A stretch of 64,000 nt of DNA from NCBI GenBank assembly GCA_035771165.1, contig JAWNZC010000345.1:1665001-1729000 (forward strand), read 5' to 3'. This DNA is from Paragorgia papillata. Taxonomy: Eukaryota; Cnidaria; Anthozoa; Scleralcyonacea; Coralliidae. The notes under the pieces are model-generated. The model had not been told where the DNA came from and ran no database searches. It saw nothing but the letters and a program-made list of their open reading frames with translations. Shown here piece after piece: positions 1 through 12,600 of this stretch. Within the stretch, counting starts at the first letter, position 1, and every line of letters begins with the position of its first letter. The position numbers and the translations under genes are program-made.

Positions 1-69
1 GACGCCTAAAAATAAAAAAACACGACAAGTTAAAATAGACAGTTGAACAAATGGAAAAACGAACAGAGA

Positions 70-258
70 TGGAGACAAAAGGACAGACAGGGAAAAGCAG
101 ACAGACAGACAGACAGACAGTGAAGCAGACAGACAGACAGACAGACAGACAGTGAAGCAGACAGACAGTGAAGCAGACAGACAGACAGTGAAGCAGACAG
201 ACAGCGAAGCAGACAGACAGGGAAGCAGACAGACAGACAGACAGTGAAGCAGACAGAC

Positions 259-295
<37 letters not shown>

Positions 296-416
296 GTGAA
301 GCAGACAGACAGCGAAGCAGACAGACAGTGAAGCAGACAGCGAAGCAGACAGGCAGGGAAGCAGACAGGCAGGGAAGCAGACAGACAGACAGACAGCGAA
401 GCAGACAGACAGACAG

Positions 417-511
<95 letters not shown>

Positions 512-540
512 GTGAAGCAGACAGACAGACCAAGAGAAAT
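70..540. repeat. (GACA)n microsatellite with interspersed GAAG
   Basis: Long run of the tetranucleotide ACAG/GACA, interrupted by GTGAAGCA and GCGAAGCA units. It lies in the XPO6 intron downstream of the exon at 692-1277. The long Cys/Leu/Ser and Arg/Gln/Thr/Asp reading frames across it are products of the repeat, not genes. Confidence 0.95.
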
Positions 541-691
541 CAGACAGTGAAGCAGACAGACAGACCAAGAGAAATCAGAGACAATCAGCCAAATAGACAC
601 AATCAAACAAAGAAATGGAAGATCACCGTTCAAAAAAGCAAACCAAGCGCCAGAACAAGAAACGAAGCGACGCACAGACAGACAAACTCAC

Positions 692-3600
692 CCAATCGTG
701 TGCTACCTGCAGTAATCATTCCAGACTCCAAGGCTAAAACATCACAACCGAATTCTGCAAAGCAAAACACTGTTGCCAGGAGAGATGGCGTGATGCTGGT
801 CGACAACGGAATCCAACTAAAAAGATGTGCTAGACAAGAAAGAGCCAGTGAACTAAGTTCTTCCGAATCTGGGTCCAACGGCGGCAAAGGGTTGCCTAAA
901 CTGTTATGTGTCTTGCTATTGTGATTAAGTAAGCGACCAATTAAAGGCGAATGTCTATTGTTATTGCTATGAGGAGGAGACAATGAGAATAAATCGAGTT
1001 CTGTTTCGCCTCGAGGAGACGCACTTTGTGATGAAGACTCTCCGTGAGTGGGCGAAGGAGGCGGTGTTGCCGTGCTCACAATTTTCCTGTGTTTCTCCAG
1101 AATGTTTTCGAGAAATGTCCCTAACATAGTCAATAGTCCCGGCACTTGAAGTAATAATAATTTACGTAGTTCTTCTTTTCGTTGCACACTAAGATCTTCA
1201 GAAGAAGAGACCAGCTCTTCTGAGGTTATTCTGACCATGACGAGACCAAGACTTGTGGTTGCTGGTTGTTGAAGCACCTGGAATGTCAAAGTTTGTTAGT
1301 TTTAGGTTGTACATGCGAAGCTACAGTAAATATACTGTAGCTATGAAAAAATAACCATCCTACAATAGCTATATTGACAGCTAGTGAGTAGAATTGTAGT
1401 TGATCTCTCCTGTGCTTCGAGGGTTTTACACCGCGTTCTCCGGGTTTTCTCCTTCAGTAAAATCAACACCTGGATCTTACTTAGGGCCTGTTCACATGAG
1501 GCGAGTTATCTCGGGGGGTAGGGTTATCCCTATCCCCCGAGATAACTCGGTGTTAGTTTATTTCCATGTTAAAAAAGTAAACCGTTCACATGAGACCGAG
1601 ATAACTCGGGGGATAGGGATAACTCGGTCGGAGCGATAGGGTAACCCTAGCCCCCAAGTTATCCCTACCTCCATGTGAATGCTTTCACCCGAGTTATCTC
1701 GGGGGGTAGGGTCAACTTAGGCATGCGTATTTATGCTGTTGCTCGGGATAACTCGGGGTGAAGCGTTCACATGAAGCTAGGGTTATCTCGGGGGCCAGGG
1801 ACAACTCGGTAGTTGCGTTTTATCATGTGAAATAGGGTCAACTTTGACCCTAGCCCCCGAGTTATCCCTACCCCCCGAGATAACCCGGTCTCGTGTGAAC
1901 AGGCCCTTAGCTACATGTGATCCGTGGTCTGACATGTGTCGTATGGCGGCTGCCTGGATCGAACCATGATATGCCCTTAAAAAACCCTTGTGGGAAGAAT
2001 TAAAAGATGTACAGTATACACTCACTGTGAATAAATGTACACAAAAAATTAAAATATGTACACAAACAGTACAAAGTAGCGCAATGTTGTAGAATGTAGT
2101 GTAACGTCTTACAACGCAGCATATTAAACAACTTATAACGTAGCAAAACGTCTTAGAACGTAATGTGACGTCTTGTAACTTAGTGTAACGTCTTTAAGCC
2201 TAGCTTGTACGTGTTATAACGTAGCGTAACGTCTTACAACGGTGTAACGTCTTATAATAACGTAGCGTAATGTCTTATGACTTAGCGTTACGTCTTTTAA
2301 CCACGTAGCACCCCCACTACACAATAGTTTTGACTCCAGATTATAATAGGCTGATACCCATAGAACATTGCTAGGTCAGTCGTACTCACAAATTGTGGGG
2401 TCAGTGGCCTGCTACATAGAGGGGGTGGGTGGTCCTTTAGTTAGACAGACTTAAAGTGCACATGAAACGAAAATTAAGTTTCTCTTATTTGAAAGAACAC
2501 TTAAAATGATAGAGTAACATCTTTAGCAGTTTTTCGTTTCCTTGCTTCGTTAGTAGTGTCAAAAGGCCGATCCTGGGACAATTTGATCTATAAAAATCTA
2601 TAAAAATCTATAAAAATCTATCTTTTGGATTTTGGAATTTTTACCGACATTTTGGAAGCCGATACTGGGACAATTGCAAAGGGTTCTGGGTTTTTTTTTG
2701 ACTTCCGGTTTTGATTTTTGGATTTTGGATTTTTTTTAAAAAATGGCTGCCAAGTTTTTTCAAAATGGTTGCCAAGTTTTTCCAAAATGGTTGCCAAGTT
2801 TTTTGGGGATTTTTTGGGGTTGGGGGTTTGGGGGTTTAATAAATGAATAACAAAAGGAGTAACTTATGTCCAGACAGGGAAAAATGTATGTGGGTGGGAT
2901 TTACAACATATCCAGGCAAGCCACCAAATATTATATATTTTAACAAAAGTACACATCCAAAAACAGTTTGCAACTACATACACCCAGGCGAAACAAAGAC
3001 CCAAATGCTGGTTAGAACAGGAGTTTATGACACAGTTTTTTGAATTGAACTATTTTTTTTGGAAAAAATTAAAAGAACAAGAATGAACTCAAATGAAAAT
3101 AACAATTATTTGGAAGAACTTAAGAACCAGTACGAAACATTGTCTAAAACCATAAACACAACAAACATTGCCGAAATGAAAAAAGTCTCAGACAAATTAG
3201 TTTCTTTAATGTTCCAAGAAATTATGGAAAACTATGTTAGACCAGTAAGATTGGAAGAAATGATTAGAATTCTAAATGATGTGGGATATGCAACTCCTGG
3301 CATCAGTGGGGTAACCTCTGAATCTGACCAGCAAATTTTAATAGATATAGACTGGAAAATCAACATGGATACAATAGACACAATTATTGACATATTTGAG
3401 GGACGGAAGAAAAGAGAGGCAGAAGAATTTGCAAATGGTACCAGTATACGACTGCCAAATCCTGGTGATGATGGTGCTGAAGTTGAAGATGATTCTGATT
3501 CTGAAGATGATGACAAAGGTTTTGAAGAAGTTTTTGATGAACTTGGACCAATTGAAAATGATGATCGTCAGTTGCCAGAAGATGAGAACAACAATGAACT

Positions 3601-6600
3601 TTAAAAATATTTAAAAAAAAACAAAAATCTTTAACAAAAAAAAATTGTTAAAAATTTTTTAAAAGAAAAGAATAAATAAAGATGATGGTAAAACTTAACT
3701 GGATTATTAACCACCGTCCTGGAAACAACAGGCATTTGTGTAGAAGTGATGGGTGTAAATTTGAAACACTTAGCAAAACAGCATTGAGGTTACATTTAAA
3801 GGTTGCTCATGCAAAGGAACTTAACAAAAAGCTTAATAAGTGTACAACATGTTTTAAAACATTTGATACCGAAAGAAAAGCACAAGACCATATTAAAAGT
3901 CATACAAAAAGATTAAAGAAAAATAGGTGCTAAAAATTTTTGAAACTTATAACAAAATTTTGTTATAATTTTTTCTAAAATAAATAATGAGTTATTACTA
4001 TGGTTATGGAAGACCAAGACGATCGTTGTCAGAAGACAATTCTGGTTTGGAAAAAAAAATTAAAGACATTGAAAAAAAATTAAAAAATCTGGATGTGGAA
4101 AAAAATTACAAAACTGTTTTTGATATCAATTTAACAAAAGCAGTAAAAACATTTGAAACAGTTAGTGGTGTAAAAAGAATAACCCAAGCACGACAAGGAA
4201 ATTCTGTTTTATGGCAAGATGACAAAACCAAGGCGCCAACATTTGGTTCGGATCCCACTGGTCCGGGCACAGACTACATTGAAAACAAGGGTGGCAATTA
4301 TATGTGTTTCTGTAACACCGAAATGCAGTTTAATGATGTTTCTGTTTTTGTTGTTTGCACTGTTGTTGACACATCTGTTGCTTTGAGTGGTTCTTGGTGT
4401 TATCTTATTGGAAATGATAATGGTAATTATGACAAATTTTTAAGTTTCAAATCATACTCTTACTCCAAACTAATTATTGGTGGCATAAGAAATGGTACTA
4501 AAAAAGAAATAGACATTAACGTTGGGCATAGCATTCTTAGTAAACACATAGTTTCTTGTCATTGGTTGGGAACAGGAGGTGCCATATATTTAAATGGTGT
4601 TTTTTGTACAGGATCAGAATTTAAATCGGATCTTGCGGATGTTGGTAGTCCATTTGGTTCTGTATTTGTAAATAAAAGATTGGGCTCAGCACCAACCACA
4701 AATGAAGAACTTAAAGGAAAAATTTATGGAATTAAAATTGTCCATGGACCATTATTGACAAAAGAGATTGTCAAAATTAATAAGGATATGATGAAGGAAT
4801 ATGGAAACTTCATATAAAAATTTTCAAAAAACATAAATAAACAATGAGTTATTACTATGGTTATGATGACCCAGATTATTCTTATGGAGGGGGTGGTGGT
4901 GCTGATGGAGAACCAGGACCACAGGGTGACACAGGTGTCAAAGGCGACAAGGGTGATGTTGGCAATACAGGACCACAAGGATCAACAGGACCAAAAGGGT
5001 CAAAGGGTGACCAAGGTTTGACTGGATCCACAGGACCAACAGGATCCACAGGACCAACAGGACCAAAGGGCAACACTGGTAACACAGGTGCCAAAGGTGA
5101 CAAGGGTGACGAAGGTTTGGAAAGTCAAAGAGGTTTGACGGGTGACAAAGGCTCCACTGGTGACAGAGGTGCAATAGGACCAACAGGAGCTACTGGTGCG
5201 ACTGGTCCAACAGGAACAGCTGCACAAAAAGGAGACCCAGGACCCAAGGGTGACAAGGGTGACACTGGTGCAAGGGGTCCCAGAGGTCTAACAGGTATGG
5301 CTGGTGTTGATGCCCATAAAGTAGGACCCAAAGGTGACCAAGGTAACACTGGACCCACAGGACCAAAAGGCGACAAAGGCGATCGAGGTTTGACTGGTTC
5401 TAAAGGTGACAAAGGGGATGCTGGTATCCGAGGACCACAAGGTACAAAGGGTGACAGAGGTACTTTTGGAACAGCAGGTGCAACTGGTGCGACTGGTGCT
5501 AAAGGTGACAAGGGTGACCATGGTACCAGTGGTGCGACTGGTCCAAAAGGTGACAAAGGTGACAAAGGTGACAAAGGTATGGCAGGAACAGCATCTCAAA
5601 AAGGTGACAAGGGTGACCCTGGTGACGATGGTGCGAAAGGGAACAAAGGTAACACCGGATCCACTGGCCCACAAGGCCCACAGGGTGCCCAAGGCCCACA
5701 AGGATCTCAGGGTCCACAAGGTGCCAAAGGAACCACCGGTAACACCGGTTCTCAAGGGCCAAAAGGACCACAAGGTGTTAAAGGAGACAAGGGAGACAAG
5801 GGTGACGAAGGTTTAGAAGGACAAAGAGGATTAACAGGTGACAAGGGTAACATGGGTGACAGAGGTGGTATTGGACCACAAGGAGTTAAAGGTGACAAGG
5901 GTGACAGAGGTCTCAAAGGACTCCCAGGTGGCAAGGGATCAACTGGTTTGAGAGGTCTCAGGGGTCTAAGAGGTGTTACAGGAGTCACTGGACCTGCTGG
6001 AACTTTTAACTCCTTAGTAAAATACAAAAAAGATTCTGGAAAAACAAACCATAAAGGAGGAGCATGGGACAACACAAACAACATTAGCACCCTACTTTCA
6101 TTTACAGCAACCCATGACACTGGAAAATATTTAGTATCATATTGGTTTACACTACAACCTGATGGTCTCAAAATTGATCAACAATCTAAGCAAACTGGTT
6201 GGTATGCTTCTTCCTACAGAGCTTATTTTGATCTAAAAACAAACCTATATCATGGAAGTGTTACAGATAGATCAAACAAACTTTCAGGTTTGGAAACCAT
6301 AACAATGGGAAAAACATACAACGAAAGGGACCCTCACCATATTTTCTGTCAAGGTATTGCCACCATTAAAAAAGGAACCCAAATGACTTTGCACTCTTAT
6401 TCTGGTTCTGTTGGTGATGACTATACATTCCTGTTTTTCAATGTTTGGGATGTTGAAATCAACCTTCTTAAATTGGGTTGAAAAAAATAAAAGAAAGAAT
6501 GGCTATGTTTAAAAATCAAAACACATTTTCAGCTCTGTTGTACAAAAGTTTCAGCAAAGAAAACATTACCCATATGGACATTTTTAACAAGAGATCATAT

Positions 6601-9600
6601 TCTGTTAAAGATGAAGAGGATCTTCTAAACAAATACGCAAAGTCATACCAATATTTGACAAGTCTTGGAAAGTTTAACAAATATATTTTGGAAAGGACAA
6701 CAGACATTGGTCCTGTCATTGTTGATATTGACCTCTGTAAGAAAATTAAGGAACCCAAACCATTGTACACAGAAAAGAAAGTCCTAAAATTGGCAAAACT
6801 TTTTCAAAAAATATTGAAAGAACTTCTTATTGACACAACAAACTTGGCATGTTATGTTTTGGAAAAGCCAGGATATTTTAAAGATGGTGGAAAAACTTAC
6901 AAAAATGGTTTTCATCTCCATTTCCCACATGTTTGGTTAACACAAAGGGAGAGACTTTACATAAATGAACTTGTGCAAAAGGAAACAAAAATCCAACTTG
7001 ACAATGCTGTCATTGCTGGCAACTGGTTTTTGTATGGATCTAAAAAGAGTCCAACATCTGACCCATATCTTTTGAGTTACATTATTGAGGAGGAAAGGAA
7101 CAAGGTGGTTAATTATTATTTGGATCAAGAATTAATATTTTTACTGTCTGTTAGAGAAAAACCATACACAAAAGCTAACAAACTATCATTTTTACCAGAA
7201 ACCAAAAAGACAGAAAAACCAAAAACAATCATTGATTTCGATAACCACAAACAAAAAGATGAGGAAGAGTTGGAAGACTATATTGAACAGATGCCAAAAG
7301 ACATTGCTGAAGATTATACATCCTGGAGGTCCGTCGGGTTTGCACTATACAATGAAACCCATGGAAAAGAATATGGTAAAAATCTTTGGCATCTCTTTTC
7401 TCAAAAATGTCCAGAAAAATATGATGAAAGTGAGTGCGACAAATTTTGGGAAAATCCTGTTGAGACAACTTTTTCAATAGGGACAATAATCCATTATGCG
7501 AGTCTAATTACAAATAAGAAAAGAAAAAAACGAACAATAACTTTAAAAAAATATTTATAAAAAAATTGAAAAGGAACAAAACCTTTTAAAACTAAAATAA
7601 AAAATGTTGACAATGATTAAATATGAAACCACTGAAACCCCTGTTTTTACACCCCATTTCAAATCTGTTCAATGGACACAACCAGGAAAATTTGCATGCA
7701 GATGTGGTAAAGTTTTTGCAGATCAAAACAAACTCATTAACCACACATTTTTTCCAAAACAAACCAGAGTTAGCTTTTCATTAACTGTAACAACAATCCT
7801 CCCAAATGGATATTGGTTGAAAGCAACTTCTAGGCAGATCCCAGCTAGCTGTTTTGAGCAAATTCTAACTAGTTATTGAACAAAATATAACAAAACATTA
7901 ATAAATGGAACCAGAACAAAAACCAGAACCAGAACAAAAACAGGAGATCAAACAGGAGCAAACAATTACCAAAACTCCTCCACCTGTCCGTGTCAAAAAC
8001 CCAAAAAGAGTTGCACAAGGTAAAAAACTTGCTGCAATAAGTAAGGAAGCAAAATTAAGAAAAAAAGCCAGAATTGAAAAAGAAAAACAAACAGAAGAAA
8101 CTGAATCTTTTCAAACCCCAAACATTTCCACGACTTGTGCAATTCTTGGTACAATAGCAGCCATACTTACGACTTACATTACCTACTCCAAATGGAAAAA
8201 AGAGCCAGACGAAAGTAAAGACAAACCCCAAAAGTCCAAAACAGTTTTCAAGGATCTTTCGAAATATGATCTTTAGGGGTGGCAAACGAAACGAAATTCC
8301 TATCCTGTTATGAATAGGAACCCAATAAATATGATTGTTCCCACCCATGCAACAGAATGTGTCTTTGGTAGTAAAAATTGGCTTAGTATTGGAAAACTTA
8401 TTTTTTTAATTTCAAAAGGAAGTTATGAAGGATACAAACTTTGGTTGTTGTATAGTAAATATGATTCCAAAAACTATAATGAAAACCATTGTTATCATTT
8501 ATGGGCAGATTTTGATCTTTTGATGCCAGAAGAGTTTGAATCCGAAGATGAATTTTTTAATAATTATTGAAACTTTTGAAACTTATAACAAAAATGTTAT
8601 AATTTTTTAAATTTTTCCTAATATAATAAATGAATACAGAGAGAGAAGTTGAATTAGAACCCGGTTTTAACCGGTTACACAGAAGTTCAATAACTGGGGA
8701 ACGAGCCCGGAATGTAATTACTTTCAACCCCAATTCTGCCAATGCAGGGGAAGTTATTTACATCCACATTCCAAAACTCAAACCAGGGACAACATTAGTT
8801 CCTGACAAGATGTTCCTCCTGTTTGACTTTAAGAATAAGAATACCAAATCTTGGTTTAATAACAATCTTGCAAGACAACTCCAAGAACGTTTAGAAGTAA
8901 GATTTGCAGGAGAAAAAGTCTATGACAACACAGGGGAAAGTCTTTTGGGGACTTACAAAGATTTGTGGTTGGACAAGCATGAGAGAGCCAACATGATTGA
9001 AGATGGTATCGCGACAGAAAATCAGCGAAAACTTATTTCGAAATCTGATGATGCCTCTTCTGACACATATGCTGCTGTATATGGGACAAAACAGAGGATC
9101 AAGTTGGACATGATTTTAAAGGATCATGGGTTATATGCACCACACAGTATGGCGAATGATTTACAATATATCATCACTCTTCCAAAAGCCACCGATATCA
9201 TGAAGGCACAAAGTAGTCAATCTGTGGCTGGGTATGTTCTGGAAAATATCGAGTTGGAATATGAAACCATTACCAACTTTGCCCTGGTCCAGGAGATTGA
9301 AACCTCTTACCAAGCTGGTCGTGCACTTTCCTTTGAACATGTAACTTTGATGAAAACCACACCATGGGCTGCAGCCACAACATTAATTAATGAGACCATC
9401 AATCTGCCAAGAAAGAGTATGAAAGCAGTTGTAATGTTGTTTACAAAAGCAACAAGAGGAGGGTCAGAAGAATTTGTGTACCCCAACATTGAAAGAGTCA
9501 AAATTACCATTGAAGGAGTTCCAAACAGCATTTACTCCCAAGGCATCCCAAAACGAAGATTGTTTGAAGAGGCTGAGCGACTTTTCAGACATACCAACTA

Positions 9601-12600
9601 TCCAACAATTCAAGCTGATGAATTCTTTACAGAAAACCAGTTTGCACTTGTTGTGGATCTTCGGTCAATTAATGACAATGCTGTCTATGGAGATGGTACA
9701 AAACTTATGACAACACAATCTGGGATTATGTTGGAAATTAAGAAGAAAGCAACAGCAACAGATCTTAGATGCCATGTTTTCATTCTGTCAGATGGTCTTT
9801 TGAAAGTCCAGGGAGGAGCATTCCAGAGTGTCAACTATTAAAATTTTCTAAAATAAATGAAAAACCAAGATCAAACCGAAGACCCAAAACCATTTAACAT
9901 CATAATTGTTGGAATGACGAGTTGTGGAAAGACTCATTATCTTTTAAAAAATTTAGAAGAAAATTATAAAAAAAAATTTGAAAACATAGTTTTAATATGT
10001 CCAACTTTTGTATGGAACAAAACATATTTAGAATGGGAACATTTACATGATCCAAGATTTTTTGTAATCCCGTGCGACCAAGATGAGTCAGAAGATTTCT
10101 TAAAATATGTTGTGGATTATTGTAAAGGAACCCCAAGTCTCATTATCCTGGATGACTGTGCCTCTGGACAGAGTGTCAAAAATAGAACCAGCGAACTTGT
10201 CAAACTTGGTTTTGGAGCCAGACATATGAATATTAGTACAATAGTTGTAACCCAACAGTTGACAAGTATTGCAAAACCATATCGGGAAAATATTTCAAAA
10301 CTGGTTACCTTTTACAACCCAAACAGAAAAGATATGCAAGTTATTTTGGATGATTATTTAGACATTCCAAAAGAGGAGGAAAAAAAAATAAAAGAAACAT
10401 TGAAATCAAAAAAATATTCAAAATTGGAGATCAATTTAATCCATCCCTATGACCACAAAATTGTCGAACCAGTTGGAAAAAATTTGATAAACTTTTGAAC
10501 TTTAAGATAAATGAGGAACCTAAGAATTTTGTTGAAAAACGGAGAAACAACAATTAAATTTGAAGATCCTTTGATCATTGAAGATACCAAACTAATGGTT
10601 AAAGACGCGACAGTTTTTTGGGATTACAATAATTTAACAAGTCCAACTTTTGTTATGCATGGAACCAAAAAAATTAGCTTTTACAATGGTTATTGGACTG
10701 TTGGCATGATTATGAGGGTTCTAAAGGAAAATGAAATAAAGTCAGAATTACTCCCATATAGTTGTAAAATCAAATTATTTCCAACAAGGAACCTCTCCCT
10801 TCTCAAACTTGGTCCTTTGCTAGGATATCCAGAGACAACAGTAATTAGGGGAGGAGCAAATCTTGTCAGTCCAGAAACAGTCAACATAAATCTTGGAATG
10901 AGATTTGTTTGCATATCTTGCGAAATGATTGATGGAACTAGGACATCATTTTCAGGAAAACGGGACAGAACAGCTGCAGTGCTTCCAATCACAACAAGAC
11001 AATTGTTAAAGGGATCAGTGGAAAAATTTGCAAACATTAATTCCGAGGCAATGTTGGACAATGGTGTCTACAACGAACTCAAATTCAAAGTTGACCACAA
11101 TGTTGGGGACATCCTTCTTGAAATCTTTTTGTGTCCACAGAATTATGAGACTCCATAATAAAAGATGGTTATTGATATTGACAAAATTGAAACCGCTAAG
11201 GAAATGTTGAATTATTTGATAAGATTGAAAGCATTTTTGAAAGATGAAAAAGACCAAAACCTGACAAACTTGAAGGTTTCTATAAATAATTTGATACCAG
11301 CTTTAAAGAATTATGTAAAAGTAATTGAAATTTTGAGAATCTTTTGAAACTTTTTTAAAACTTATAACAAAATTTTGTTATAATTTTTTTTAATATATTA
11401 ATAAATGAATAAGAACGAGGTTGTAAATGAACTATACGAAGCAGCTTTGATAACAGTTTCAGCTGTTGGAGTTAGTATGGTTGTCAAAAAATTAACAGGA
11501 CAATCCCTGGCAGCACCAGCAAGTATTAAAGAAACAGCAAAACTTGGGCTTGCAGTTGCTGGAGGATTGTTTGTGGTAAAAATGGCACAGGACAAGGGAT
11601 ACATTCCGAAAAATGTGGATCCAAAGAAATTATAGAGAAAAGACTTGACAAAAATTTGAACTGCAATACAAAAATATTTCCCAAAATAAATGGCATCAAT
11701 GATAGCAGGAGGTCTGTTTAATGCGGTTGCGTTTGCTGGTGCTGGATATTTGTTCCAGTCATTTAACAAACATGGTTATGCTGACGAAGCAAAAAGACAT
11801 AATTTAGCGACAGAAAGACTTCAAAAAGACAAAGAAAAGTTTTTTGAGAATGAAATTAAAAGAAAGGACAAAGTCAGGGAACTACAAGACGAAATTCGGA
11901 ATGCAAACTATGACATGGCAGTAACATCAAAAGCATTCCAAGAACTTCATGAAATTCAAAAAGAAAATTTAAATGAACCAAAACTTGAAGATTATTACCA
12001 ACCAAGTGATGAAATGCAAAAATATATGACCATTACTGTAACACTTTTGGGAGCTGGTGCTGGTTGGTTGTTGGCTGTTGTTGTTTGAGGTTTTAAAAAA
12101 TTATAACAAAATTTTGTTATAAGTTTTCAAAAGTTTTTCTCAAAGTTTCTTAAAGATTTTTTTCTTCTTCAATAATTTTTGTGTACTCTTTGCACTTTCT
12201 GATACCACTCATCTCTTCTATTTTTAAAACATTTTCAACACTGAGAGCAGTCCCAAACATTTTGAATCCTACTTGGTAAGGGATGTAAGCATTGTTTTTT
12301 GGAGAATAATTTAAAATATATCTGATCTCATCAAATGTTCTTAATTCTGCTGCAGTTGGTTTTTTTATTTTTTTTAAAAGATCATCTCTTTGGCAAATTC
12401 CAATAATGATGAACATAATGTATTTTATGCTGAAAGTTTTGTCTGAAACCAATCCCAAACCTTTAAGAAGTTCTTTTGATTTTAAGAAAAATTTCATGAT
12501 CTCATACCCAATAATTTTTTCCTCCTTTGGGAACAGTTTCCAAAACATTTTGACATAATTTTTAAGAAGGTATGGTGTGGTTCTCCTATGGTTGTAACTG

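Larger units (their letters stand above)
2552..2830 (+). repeat. Polinton left terminal inverted repeat
   Basis: 279 bp, complementary base for base, as far as I could read, to 23306-23584; the match stops after GGGGGTTTG. It contains three 10-bp ATCTATAAAA units (2587-2616) and three 22-bp units of the form AAATGGYTGCCAAGTTTTT (2741-2806). In protein-primed elements the termini act as replication origins, so these direct repeats are candidate binding sites. The first gene starts 13 bp inside the repeat. Confidence 0.95.

Noticed and set aside
30..924. Long Cys/Leu/Ser and Gln/Thr/Asp-Arg reading frames
   Set aside because: They translate the (GACA)n microsatellite; the plus-strand one also runs antisense to the XPO6 exon.
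4882..6171. Several Pro-rich or Leu/His-rich frames on both strands
   Set aside because: Shadows of the Gly-X-Y codon pattern in the collagen-like gene.
6478..6498. TTG start of the primase overlapping the collagen stop
   Set aside because: The first ATG at 6499 gives a normal start; nothing supports non-ATG initiation in this element.
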